This document shows, one piece after another, positions 46,506-54,740 of a DNA stretch of 64,000 bases. Numbering within the stretch: the stretch's first letter is position 1; the number at the start of each line of letters is the position of its first letter. A program made the position numbers and the translations under genes. Source of the DNA: Candidatus Zixiibacteriota bacterium (GTDB lineage Bacteria; Zixibacteria; MSB-5A5; GN15; FEB-12); the NCBI GenBank assembly GCA_020346225.1, contig CP070777.1, positions 1,681,403 through 1,745,402 of the forward strand, in the 5' to 3' direction. Below the pieces are notes generated by a model that was given only the letters and a program-made list of their open reading frames with translations, was not told where the DNA came from and did not search any database.

Positions 46506-47764
46506 TGTTCTTACGGCCGCGGACAATCTCGCCAGTCAAATTCATATCAATGACATCAAAGCTCTTTCTAGCCTTGCTGCTGCTGCCTTTCTCGGGCCTC
46601 GCCCAGGATGACCCGGCCGGGGTTGATATGCTGGACACCGCGGTGGTCGTGGTGGCGCCTCCGACTTCGGTTATTGCTGTAGACCACAAGTACGACAAGG
46701 GCGAAAGAATCGACCTGACCTGGGTGCCGTCAATTGATGACCAGCTCGTCGAGGGCAAGGTCCTGGCTTATCGAATATATCGCATAGTCAACGACGGCGG
46801 GCCGCAGCTTGTCGCTGATGTCGCTACCGGCGTCGGTCCGTACCAGTACGCCGATGAGGACCTGCACCGTGATTCCATTTATAGCTACTATGTCGCAGCG
46901 GTCTCGAGTAACTATGAAGCCGCCTCGACGCGCACCGCGCCCATGTCGCCGCAGCGCGAATGGATGAATCTGGACAGAAAATGGCTGTTCCTTATCGCTC
47001 TGATAGTCGGCGGCTCGGTGCTGTTGTTTATCACCGCCGCGCGTCGCGGTACAAAACTGTTCGTGCGTAAGATTGCCGGTCTCGAGGCGGTTGATGAAGC
47101 CGTCGGCCGGGCGACCGAGATGGGTCGGCCCATCCTGTTCGTTCCCGGGATCCGTGACATGGATGATGTTCAGACCCTGGCTGCCCTGACCATTCTGGGA
47201 CGGGTATCGCGGGTTATCGCCGATTACGATACCCGCATCTTCATGCCGACTTCGCGGTCCCTGGTTATGACCGCCGGACGGGAAACCGTCAAGGCCGCTT
47301 ATCAGGCGGCCGGCCGACCGGACAAATACAGCGATGATATGGTGACCTACTACACCGACGAGCAGTTCGGTTATGTGGCGGCGGTCGACGGCGTAATGGT
47401 GCGTGAAAAACCGGCCACCGTGTTTCTGCTGGGAGCCTTCTTCGCCGAGTCGCTTATTCTGGCTGAGACCGGCAACTATATCGGGGCTATCCAGATCGGC
47501 GGTACGGCCCGTCCGGCGCAGCTGCCTTTCTTCATCGCCGCCTGCGATTTCACCCTGATCGGTGAAGAGCTCTTTGCCGCCTCGGCCTATCTCTCCGGCG
47601 AACCCATGCAGCTTGGTTCGCTCAAGGGGCAGGATGTTGGTAAAGCCATCGCCATGATCGCCATTATCGTCGGCGCCGTGGCCATCACGATCGGCGAGGC
47701 GTGGGATGTCGAATTCATGCATGATATAGTAACTTGGTTGAGTGGTGTCTTTTCCACCAGGTGA
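46505..47764 (+). CDS. Module protein A2: FN3 + DUF6754-like membrane protein
   Basis: 419 aa, same architecture as A1: signal peptide, FN3-like domain (RIDLTWVPSIDDQLVEG, YRIYRIVND), membrane helix, DUF6754-like domain, final helix. All A motifs are kept: AVDEAVGRATEMGR, AFFAESLILAETGN, CDFTLIGEELFAASAYL and GSLKGQD. GTG at 46505 is adopted because it overlaps the D1 stop and gives an n-region as long as A1's; ATG 46550 would give a shorter ordinary signal but has no ribosome-binding site. It is the closer of the two paralogues to A1 by eye. Confidence 0.8.
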   Translation: MFLRPRTISPVKFISMTSKLFLALLLLPFSGLAQDDPAGVDMLDTAVVVVAPPTSVIAVDHKYDKGERIDLTWVPSIDDQLVEGKVLAYRIYRIVNDGGPQLVADVATGVGPYQYADEDLHRDSIYSYYVAAVSSNYEAASTRTAPMSPQREWMNLDRKWLFLIALIVGGSVLLFITAARRGTKLFVRKIAGLEAVDEAVGRATEMGRPILFVPGIRDMDDVQTLAALTILGRVSRVIADYDTRIFMPTSRSLVMTAGRETVKAAYQAAGRPDKYSDDMVTYYTDEQFGYVAAVDGVMVREKPATVFLLGAFFAESLILAETGNYIGAIQIGGTARPAQLPFFIAACDFTLIGEELFAASAYLSGEPMQLGSLKGQDVGKAIAMIAIIVGAVAITIGEAWDVEFMHDIVTWLSGVFSTR

Positions 47765-47771
47765 TTGACGG

Positions 47772-48494
47772 ATGTTTAAACGACGGATTCCGCTTTTCAT
47801 TCTCGCTTTTGTCGGCACCTTGCTGATAGTCTCCGTCTTTATCCCCCCGATGGAAAATCTGGGTGAGGATTTTACTCTGTTTTTCGATATCATTGCCGTT
47901 TTTGCCTTCTTCCTCGGCGGCGGTAATCTGGTGCGCATTCACTTCGGCAAACTCCGGCGCCGCAAGAAGGACTGGGGTTTCTCAATCGTCACCCTCGTGG
48001 CCTTCTTTTTCATGTTGACTATCGGTCTGCTGAAAGTGAGCAGTGTCGGCGGCGTCTGGAACATCCCCCTGCTGGGAATTGGCGACCCGGCGGCCATCGC
48101 CGCCTCTCCGACCACCGAAGGTTCCTGGTTTCAGGAGACGTTCAACTATGTGATTAACCCGCTGCAGTCGACCATGTATGCCCTGCTGGCGTTCTTCGTG
48201 GCCTCGGCCTCGTACCGCGCTTTCCGGGCCAAGAATCGTGAGGCCACCCTTCTGCTGCTAGCCGCCTTTATAATTCTTCTCGGTCGCACGCCGTTCGGTA
48301 TGGAGCTCACCCGGTGGGTCCCGGAATCATTCTCGGTTCTTCAGATACCGAACATGGCCATCTGGATTATGAACTCGCCGAACCTGGCCGGGCAGAGGGC
48401 CATTCTCATCGGCATCGGTCTGGGTGTGGTCTCTATGTCGCTCAGGCTGATACTGGGCATTGAACGAAGCTATCTGGGAGAGGACCGTGGGTAA
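47772..48494 (+). CDS. Module protein B2: polytopic membrane protein
   Basis: 240 aa, homologous to B1 with about six membrane helices. It keeps YALLAFFVASASYRAFRAKN, then LLLLAAFIILLGRTPFG, and AIWIMNSPNLAGQRAILIGIGLG ... ILGIERSYLG. An extra ~20-residue loop (VWNIPLLGIGDPAAIAASPT) lies before the fourth helix. Its last 8 bp overlap the start of C2. Confidence 0.75.
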   Translation: MFKRRIPLFILAFVGTLLIVSVFIPPMENLGEDFTLFFDIIAVFAFFLGGGNLVRIHFGKLRRRKKDWGFSIVTLVAFFFMLTIGLLKVSSVGGVWNIPLLGIGDPAAIAASPTTEGSWFQETFNYVINPLQSTMYALLAFFVASASYRAFRAKNREATLLLLAAFIILLGRTPFGMELTRWVPESFSVLQIPNMAIWIMNSPNLAGQRAILIGIGLGVVSMSLRLILGIERSYLGEDRG

Positions 48495-49479
48495 GAGACA
48501 CTGGATATTGCTGGGCGCCATCGTCGCGGTGATAATAATTGCCGCCGTATTGTGGCTCTTCCCCAAAGAGCGGTGGGGCACCGTCTTCTCGCTGCTGCTG
48601 GTGTTCGGAGGCCTCGTGGCCCTTCTCTTGCGGTCTTTGTATGCCAAGGAAGTGGAACGAAGAATTATCTTTCTGTTTATACTCGTGGCCGTCGCCGCTC
48701 CCATCCTGTTCCCGATTACGTTCACCGAGAAACCGACAGCTGTCGTTCAGGCGGTTTTCGACAAAATCGAAAATCTTCCGTCGGGTTCCACCGTGCTGCT
48801 TTCGTTTGACTTTGACCCGGCCATGGCGCCTGAAGTCCAGCCGATGGCCAATGCTATCAGCCGTCACTGTCTTGAAAAAGGTCATAAAGTAATTTTCATG
48901 TCGCTGTGGGCCACCGGACAGGCGTTGCTGTCGCAGTCACTCAGCGATTATATCCTGCTCGGCTTTCCCGATAAGGTTGACGGCGTCGATTACGTCAATA
49001 TCGGTTACAAGGCGGGCAATGAAGGCGTCCTCAACGTCATTGTCAGCAATTTCGAAAAAATGTTCCCGACCGATGTCAACAGCGTACCGCTGAAAGATAT
49101 CCGGATATTCGATGATATAGCGTCGGCCAAGGACGTTGACTTCATCATGTCCATCGGGGGCGGCATGCCCGGACCCAAAGAATGGGTGCTGTTTGTCGGT
49201 GACCCGGGCGATGTCGATGTTGGTGTCGGCGTCGCTGCCGTGGTGGCGCCGCAGATGTATCCTTATTACCCGGCCCAGGTTATCGGTATCCTGGGTGGTG
49301 TCAAGGGCGCCGCCGAATATGAGTACGCGCTGAAGGACGCATATCCCGTGTTTGCCGATATGGATACCCCGGGTCTGCGCATGATGGGACCGCAGACGCT
49401 GGCTCATATCGTAATCCTGTCGTTTATCGTTATTGGTAACATAATCTATTTCCGGGGTCGCCGGGAGAGGAAGCAGTGA
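48487..49479 (+). CDS. Module protein C2: membrane-anchored alpha/beta protein
   Basis: 330 aa from the GTG at 48487, chosen for GGGAGAGG just upstream; a longer TTG-start frame from 48460 lies inside B2. Layout as C1: three N-terminal helices, soluble domain, C-terminal helix and basic tail. Shared blocks: SGSTVLLSFDFDPAMAPEVQPM, GVDYVNIGYKAGNEG, VDFIMSIGGGMPGPKEWV, YPYYPAQVIGILGGVKGAAEYE, then AHIVILSFIVIGN. Confidence 0.75.
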   Translation: MGKRHWILLGAIVAVIIIAAVLWLFPKERWGTVFSLLLVFGGLVALLLRSLYAKEVERRIIFLFILVAVAAPILFPITFTEKPTAVVQAVFDKIENLPSGSTVLLSFDFDPAMAPEVQPMANAISRHCLEKGHKVIFMSLWATGQALLSQSLSDYILLGFPDKVDGVDYVNIGYKAGNEGVLNVIVSNFEKMFPTDVNSVPLKDIRIFDDIASAKDVDFIMSIGGGMPGPKEWVLFVGDPGDVDVGVGVAAVVAPQMYPYYPAQVIGILGGVKGAAEYEYALKDAYPVFADMDTPGLRMMGPQTLAHIVILSFIVIGNIIYFRGRRERKQ

Positions 49480-50288
49480 AGAAATCAACGCTTATAGTCA
49501 TGGCGGTCGTCGTCGTCCTCTTCCTGTTGAGCTGGGTGCTCAAGGCCTCGGCTCTGCAGCCAGAGCAGGGCAGTTACATTCTCCGGGGCTTTCTGGTGAC
49601 TTTCGCGGCTTTTCTGACTCTGGCGGTCATGTCCTTCCTGTATCAGGACAACCCGTTTTACAAGTTCGCTGAACACCTGTTCGTGGGAGTATCGGCGGCT
49701 TTCTGGATGTGTATGGGTTTCTGGACGACTATAGTCCAGAACCTGATACCGCGGCTGTCAACCAGCCTGGCCGACTACTTCATGGTGCCGCAGCGGCCGG
49801 AGGGCCTCAACTTATTTTTCTACACCCCCGTTATTCTGGGTATCCTGCTGCTGATGCGCCTGTCTCCGCGCGGGGGATGGATCTCCCGCTGGCCGCTGGC
49901 CTTCATCGTTGGCACCACCGCGGGACTTAATTTTATCCGTTACCTGCGGTCCGACTTTATCAAGCAGATTTCTTCTACTTTCGTGCCGCTCCTGGGGACG
50001 CAGTGGGAGGGCATCGGTCCGTTTCTGTCCAACCTCGACCTGTCCGCCTCCGGTCAGCTGGTGCTGCTTCTGAGCAACTGGGTCGTTTTCCTTGGCGTTT
50101 TCACGGGGCTCATCTATTTCTTCTTCTCCAAAGAGCACAAAGGCGCCTTTGGGGTCGGGTCGCGGGTCGGCATCTGGATTCTCATGATCACCTTCGGGGC
50201 CTCGTTCGGTTACACCGTGATGGGGCGTATATCACTGCTGGTGGGTCGAATCACCTTCCTCTTTGGGACCTGGCTGGAACTGATTTAA
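49476..50288 (+). CDS. Module protein D2: polytopic membrane protein
   Basis: 270 aa, GTG start overlapping the C2 stop by 4 bp (GTGA) with GGGAGAGGAAG upstream. Homologous to D1 through FLYQDNPFYKFAEHLFVGVSA, WISRWPLAFIVGTTAG and LIYFFFSKEHKGAFG with ITFGASFGYTVMGRISLLVGRI. It has an additional N-terminal membrane helix (about 5-22) absent from D1. A 32-bp gap with a good ribosome-binding site separates it from A3. Confidence 0.75.
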   Translation: MKKSTLIVMAVVVVLFLLSWVLKASALQPEQGSYILRGFLVTFAAFLTLAVMSFLYQDNPFYKFAEHLFVGVSAAFWMCMGFWTTIVQNLIPRLSTSLADYFMVPQRPEGLNLFFYTPVILGILLLMRLSPRGGWISRWPLAFIVGTTAGLNFIRYLRSDFIKQISSTFVPLLGTQWEGIGPFLSNLDLSASGQLVLLLSNWVVFLGVFTGLIYFFFSKEHKGAFGVGSRVGIWILMITFGASFGYTVMGRISLLVGRITFLFGTWLELI

Positions 50289-50320
50289 ATAAATCCTTTC
50301 AATATCGAGGGAGCGTTTGT

Positions 50321-51790
50321 ATGAAGCTTAAGTTATTCGTTGTTTCCCTTGTTGTGCTGCTAAGCTTCAGTATCGCATTCGCCCAGGAAGACACCCTCAC
50401 CGTACCCCCCATTCCGCCGGACAGCGCTCTGCTTCCGGCTGCCGTGACCGGTCTCGTTGCCAAGGACACCGACAACGATCACGGCCACGCCATAACGCTC
50501 AAGTGGCAGCCGTCGGCGGATGACGGAGCGGGGAGACAATCGGTGGCGATGTACGAAGTCTTCAGGTGGGTGCCTGACCTGATGACGCGAATCCCCGCCC
50601 TTCGCGATACTCTTGAATACCTCAAACTACGGACCGGCGACGGCTGGAGTCCGCCGGAGCCGGGCAGCAGAACCGACTCAATCCATAACGTCTTCGCGAG
50701 CCTTGACGATGCTCAGCTTGAGGAGCGAAAGGAGTCACTCGAGCAAACGATATCGCAGGCTATTCGCGATCTGCCGGCCGCTCATGCCGCCTATCCTGAA
50801 GACGGCGACTGGCAGCAGGTGGCTGTTGCGCCGGCCGGGTCTGCTACGGCCGCCGACGTCGGTACCAAGGAGAAGGACACACCCGACTATCTTCCGGACT
50901 ACAGCGATTTCTATTACCGGGTCGATGCTGTCACGGCCGATCCGGCTATCCGAACCGCGTCGGAGATCGTCGGTCCGGTGCAGAGCTATGGTCAGTGGTT
51001 CAACAAGGGGCGGCTTGCCGTTTCCGTCTTCGTGCTGATCTTCGGTCTCCTCACCATCTTCTTCGTTCAGCATGCGCGCCGCGGAGCCGATTTGTACGTT
51101 CGCCCCATGGCCGGTATCGAGGCTGTCGACGACGCTATCGGCCGGGCCACCGAGATGGGACGCCCCATACTGTACGTCCTGGGCCTGGGCACGGCTGACA
51201 TGATCGCTACCATCGCTTCATTCACCATTCTGGGCCGGGTGGCCAGGCGAGTGGCCGAATACCAGACCAAGTTGATAGTTCCCGCGTATGAACCGGTGGT
51301 GATGGCGGTGGCCCAGGAGGTCGTGAAAACGGCGTACTACGATGCGGGGCGGCCTGACGACTACGACGAGGATATCGTCTTCTTCGTAACGAGTCTGCAG
51401 TTTGCGTATGTCGCCGCCGTGAACGGCCTGATGCTGCGTGAACTGCCGGCCACCAACGTCTACATGGGTAAGTTCTTCGCCGAATCGCTGCTTCTGGCGG
51501 AGACCGGCGCCGTGGCCGGTTCAATTCAAATCGCCGGAACCGACGAAATAGCTCAGATTCCTTTCTTCATCGTCGCCTGCGACTATACTCTGATCGGTGA
51601 AGAACTGTACGCGGCCTCGGCATATCTGGGACGCGAACCGATCCTGCTGGGATCGCTTAAAGCTCAGGACTGGGCCAAGGCCGGGGTAATCGCGCTGGCT
51701 GTGGCCGGGCTGGCGCTGTCCAATCTGGCCGTAGCCTATGACTGGTCCTGGGCCAGTTCCATCGTGGATTTCTTTCGGGTAGTGGATTAG
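50321..51790 (+). CDS. Module protein A3: expanded FN3 + DUF6754-like membrane protein
   Basis: 489 aa from ATG 50321 (GAGGGAG upstream); the longer upstream frame overlaps D2. Signal peptide ends at AFAQ. The FN3-like region (HAITLKWQPSADDG ... MYEVFRW ... DFYYRVDAVTA) is interrupted by about 80 extra, mostly charged residues, including LDDAQLEERKESLEQTI, a probable helical insertion. After one helix the DUF6754-like domain keeps AVDDAIGRATEMGR, FFAESLLLAETG, CDYTLIGEELYAASAYL and GSLKAQD. A last helix ends the protein. Confidence 0.82.
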   Translation: MKLKLFVVSLVVLLSFSIAFAQEDTLTVPPIPPDSALLPAAVTGLVAKDTDNDHGHAITLKWQPSADDGAGRQSVAMYEVFRWVPDLMTRIPALRDTLEYLKLRTGDGWSPPEPGSRTDSIHNVFASLDDAQLEERKESLEQTISQAIRDLPAAHAAYPEDGDWQQVAVAPAGSATAADVGTKEKDTPDYLPDYSDFYYRVDAVTADPAIRTASEIVGPVQSYGQWFNKGRLAVSVFVLIFGLLTIFFVQHARRGADLYVRPMAGIEAVDDAIGRATEMGRPILYVLGLGTADMIATIASFTILGRVARRVAEYQTKLIVPAYEPVVMAVAQEVVKTAYYDAGRPDDYDEDIVFFVTSLQFAYVAAVNGLMLRELPATNVYMGKFFAESLLLAETGAVAGSIQIAGTDEIAQIPFFIVACDYTLIGEELYAASAYLGREPILLGSLKAQDWAKAGVIALAVAGLALSNLAVAYDWSWASSIVDFFRVVD

Positions 51791-51803
51791 GAGGATATGT
51801 AAC

Positions 51804-52616
51804 ATGAAAAGACAAATTCCAGTAGTACTCGTGGGATTGTTCGGATTGTTCATGATCTTCCAGTATTTCGTTCCTCATGAATCTTCCGAATGGATCTACG
51901 AATTTCTTCTCGACTGGACCATAATCATCGGCATCTTCGCCATGGCCCTCGGTCTGTGGTCGCTGTATCGCGTCTCGGTTGAGAAGATAAGGACACGCAA
52001 GCCTGCCTGGGGTTACAACTACCTGACTCTGGTAGGCCTGTTCACCATGATGCTCTTTGGCTTTACCTCGCAGAACGGTGAGGCCTGGGGCTGGTTTTTC
52101 CCGTTCATGGTGGCGGCCAACTTGACCTTGGTGATGATCATTCAGGCGTCAGTTACCAAGGGCCATCGAGGACTGTTCCTCGGCACAGCCGGAGTATGCC
52201 TGGCCGTCTGCATAGTGATCATAATCTTCGATGATACCTGGGGCTTTCATTTTGAGACGGCGGAAGGGCTTCAGAGTACCATGTTCCGGGCTTTCTTCGA
52301 CAACATCCTGATTCCGATCTTCGCCACGATGTTCTCGCTGCTGGCTTTCTTTATCGCCTCGGCGGCCTACCGTGCCTTCAGGGCGCGCAACGTGATGGCC
52401 ACCCTGTTGCTGCTGGCGGCGCTGATCGTCATGCTCCGATTCAACCCCTATTTTGGACCGCTTTCGCCGTATATGTCGAAAGCCTCCAACTGGCTGATGA
52501 ATGTGCCCAATCTGGCCGCCCAGAGGGCCATCATTATAGGCGTTGGTCTCGGTATTGTGGCGACGGCCCTGAAGGTGATTCTGGGCATCGAACGCGGATA
52601 CATGGGGAAAGGATAA
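51804..52616 (+). CDS. Module protein B3: polytopic membrane protein
   Basis: 270 aa (GGAGGAT upstream). Homologous to B1/B2 by FSLLAFFIASAAYRAFRARN and WLMNVPNLAAQRAIIIGVGLG ... ILGIERGYMG. It has two more hydrophobic segments than B1 (FMVAANLTLVMIIQASV and LFLGTAGVCLAVCIVIII), giving about eight helices. Function unknown, as for the other B proteins. Confidence 0.75.
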   Translation: MKRQIPVVLVGLFGLFMIFQYFVPHESSEWIYEFLLDWTIIIGIFAMALGLWSLYRVSVEKIRTRKPAWGYNYLTLVGLFTMMLFGFTSQNGEAWGWFFPFMVAANLTLVMIIQASVTKGHRGLFLGTAGVCLAVCIVIIIFDDTWGFHFETAEGLQSTMFRAFFDNILIPIFATMFSLLAFFIASAAYRAFRARNVMATLLLLAALIVMLRFNPYFGPLSPYMSKASNWLMNVPNLAAQRAIIIGVGLGIVATALKVILGIERGYMGKG

Positions 52617-52627
52617 GGAGCGCCGCT

Positions 52628-53506
52628 ATGGATATATTTGAAAAATTGATGAAGCTTGACCGGCGCTGGGTGTTCCTCTTCCTGATTGCCGTCTGCGTGG
52701 TGACATACGCGGCCGATTTCGAAATTCCCGTCCTGGTGGAACCGGAGGTCGAGGCCATCTTCAACTTCGTGGACACCTTGCCGGCCGGTGCCGCGGTCAT
52801 GATCCCTATCGATTATGATCCCGGTTCTCTCGCGGAGCTGCATCCGATGACTTACGCCATCGTTGAACAGTGCTGGCGGAAAAACCTCAAAGTAGTCTTC
52901 TCGGCGCTCTCGCAAAACGCTCCCGGGATGGCCGATCAGGCCATCCGGGACATCTCCGATTCGCTCAAGGTCGAGAAGGAGTACAACGGAGTCGTTTATC
53001 CTCCGAGGGAGATAGTCAACGGCGTCGACTACTGCTTCCTGGGTTACAAACCGTACCCGGCGATCATCATTCTGAGCATGGGACAGAACTTCCGCCTGCC
53101 CTTCCCGCTCGATTACTACGGGACGCCGCTGGATTCACTCCCGATGATGAGAGATATTCAGAATTACGACGATCTCGCCTGCGTCATTGATATTTCCGGA
53201 ACCAACGCAACCGATTACTGGATTTCGTATGGTCAGGGTCGCTACGGTTTCCCGCTGGCTATTGGGGTAACCGGAGTCAGCACCGCCCAGTACTACCCCT
53301 ACTATGGTTCCGGTCAGATTTTCGGCATCATGGGCGGTATGCTGGGCGCGGCCCAGTACGAACAACTGGCCGATAACCCCGGCCTGGCCAAGGACGGCAT
53401 GCGAGTGCAGTGGTCGGCTCATATGATGATCATCGCTTTCATTGTTCTGGGTAATGTCGGCTACTTCGTCAGCCGCATCAGGGCCAGAAGAGGGGAGAGG
53501 AGGTAA
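52628..53506 (+). CDS. Module protein C3: shortened membrane-anchored alpha/beta protein
   Basis: 292 aa (AAGGAG upstream). It lacks the first two N-terminal helices of C1 and C2 and begins with a single one (about 13-31). The soluble domain keeps GAAVMIPIDYDP, ELHPM, GVDYCFLGYKP, LACVIDISG, YPYYGSGQIFGIMGGMLGAAQYE and the C-terminal helix MMIIAFIVLGNVGYFV. Loss of the first two helices keeps the same N-terminal side if they formed a hairpin. Confidence 0.75.
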   Translation: MDIFEKLMKLDRRWVFLFLIAVCVVTYAADFEIPVLVEPEVEAIFNFVDTLPAGAAVMIPIDYDPGSLAELHPMTYAIVEQCWRKNLKVVFSALSQNAPGMADQAIRDISDSLKVEKEYNGVVYPPREIVNGVDYCFLGYKPYPAIIILSMGQNFRLPFPLDYYGTPLDSLPMMRDIQNYDDLACVIDISGTNATDYWISYGQGRYGFPLAIGVTGVSTAQYYPYYGSGQIFGIMGGMLGAAQYEQLADNPGLAKDGMRVQWSAHMMIIAFIVLGNVGYFVSRIRARRGERR

Positions 53507-53508
53507 GC

Positions 53509-54324
53509 ATGGACTTTTCGACTTTTCTATGGACGACGTTCGCTGCCTTCCTGACCCTGGCGACCTATTCGTTCCTGTACAAGGACAATCCCTTTTACAA
53601 GATTGCCGAGCATATCGTCACCGGCGTGGCGGCCGGATACTTTGCCATTTTGCTGTGGCATAACGGCCTCGTTCCCAAGCTGTGGTTCCAGCGCATCGAT
53701 GACGGCGACTGGTGGTGGCTGTGGCTCAATTCTTCAAAGCCGTGGTATCTCATACCGGCTATCCTCGGCATGCTGATGTGGACCAGGTTTTCCAAGAAGT
53801 ACCAGTGGGTTTCGCGCTGGCCGATGGCCCTGTACATCGGCATCTCGGCCGGAATCGCCGTGCCGCTTGAAATGTCCAACCGGGTGAACAAGCAGCTCTA
53901 CGATACCATGGCCGATCTGAACTGGGCCAACTTCTTCGGCCAGGGGACCTATGCCATGTTCGATACCACCTCCGGTCTCTCCCAGTTGCTGATTGTCATA
54001 GGTGTGGTAGCGGCCCTGATATACTTCTTCTTTTCCAAGGCCCATACCGGCCTTTTCGGCGGGGTGGCCAAAGTGGGCATATGGACTCTGATGATTGGCT
54101 TCGGAGCCTCCTTCGGCTTTACGGTGATGGCTCGTATTTCGCTTTTCATCAACCGTATGCAATTCCTGGGAGGATGGGGCCAGGAGGCCTTCAATGCTTC
54201 CGGAACCACGCCCAATCCCAATTACAGCGCTTGGTATCAGGTGTTCTTCTGGCTTCTGGCTCTGCTGGTGATCGGATACGCCGCCTACGAGATTGTCAAA
54301 CACCTCAGGTCCAGGAAGACCTGA
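53509..54324 (+). CDS. Module protein D3: polytopic membrane protein
   Basis: 271 aa (GAGG before the ATG). Homologous to D1/D2 through FLYKDNPFYKIAEHIVTGVAAGY, WVSRWPMALYIGISAG and LIYFFFSKAHTGLFGG with GFGASFGFTVMARISLFINRM. It carries an extra C-terminal membrane helix (WYQVFFWLLALLVIGYAAYE) and a basic tail, whereas D2 has its extra helix at the N-terminus. Last gene of the operon, followed by a terminator. Confidence 0.75.
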   Translation: MDFSTFLWTTFAAFLTLATYSFLYKDNPFYKIAEHIVTGVAAGYFAILLWHNGLVPKLWFQRIDDGDWWWLWLNSSKPWYLIPAILGMLMWTRFSKKYQWVSRWPMALYIGISAGIAVPLEMSNRVNKQLYDTMADLNWANFFGQGTYAMFDTTSGLSQLLIVIGVVAALIYFFFSKAHTGLFGGVAKVGIWTLMIGFGASFGFTVMARISLFINRMQFLGGWGQEAFNASGTTPNPNYSAWYQVFFWLLALLVIGYAAYEIVKHLRSRKT

Positions 54325-54349
54325 TTGAAAGCGCCATGACCCGGATAAG

Positions 54350-54382
54350 TCCCACCGTCTCACGGCGGTGGGATGCTTTTTT
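54350..54382 (+). terminator. Terminator of the 12-gene membrane operon
   Basis: TCCCACCG (54350-54357) and CGGTGGGA (54366-54373) form an 8-bp stem with an 8-base loop, followed by TGCTTTTTT. Confidence 0.8.
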
Positions 54383-54629
54383 GGGCGGCCGACCTTAAAC
54401 TTTGCTTTGAGTAAAACGTATAACTTACATATAAGAATGAGGTTGTATGTCTGTCTTGGCATACTGAATGGTTTACCGGATGAAGGGCAATGAATTACAT
54501 GTTTATGGTTTATGCATGCTATCCTGCTGAAAAGTAGGCGATTGCATACTGGTTAAAAACCTCCAATAAGTAACTCTTTATTTTCATGAACGTTACAAGA
54601 AATATTTTTGAAAATGTGAAAAATTTTCC

Positions 54630-54657
54630 TTGACAGAGGACAAATTCAGTTTATAAT
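54630..54657 (+). promoter_or_regulatory. Promoter of the small basic protein gene
   Basis: Perfect TTGACA (54630-54635) and perfect TATAAT (54652-54657) with a 16-base spacer, in an AT-rich context. The start near 54664 leaves a leader of about 76 bases, with GTGAGGTAG before the ATG at 54741. Confidence 0.75.
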
Positions 54658-54740
54658 TCGCTTGGTGGTGGGACCAATCACTATCGACTTATCGGAAAAA
54701 AAGGGTAGTCACTTCTAGCACAGGGAAAGTGAGGTAGTTA

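Larger units (their letters stand above)
46505..50288 (+). repeat. Paralogous four-gene module 2 (A2-B2-C2-D2)
   Basis: Second copy of the A-B-C-D order, fused directly to module 1 by a one-base overlap. Internal spacing is 7 bp, then overlaps of 8 and 4 bp. Confidence 0.9.
50321..54324 (+). repeat. Paralogous four-gene module 3 (A3-B3-C3-D3)
   Basis: Third and most diverged copy of the A-B-C-D order: A3, B3 and D3 are longer and C3 is shorter than their counterparts. Gene gaps are 2-13 bp; every gene has a clear ribosome-binding site. Confidence 0.9.
54325..54740. other. AT-rich intergenic region after the membrane operon
   Basis: 416 bp without a gene. The first part holds the operon terminator; the middle (about 54400-54620) is visibly AT-richer than the flanks and I see no ORF or RNA structure in it; the last part holds a near-perfect promoter and the leader of the small basic protein gene. 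Confidence 0.7.

Noticed and set aside
42826-54324. Module triplication as an integrated mobile element or prophage
   Set aside because: No integrase, transposase, direct repeats or tRNA boundary seen; codon use resembles the flanks and the genes are well diverged.
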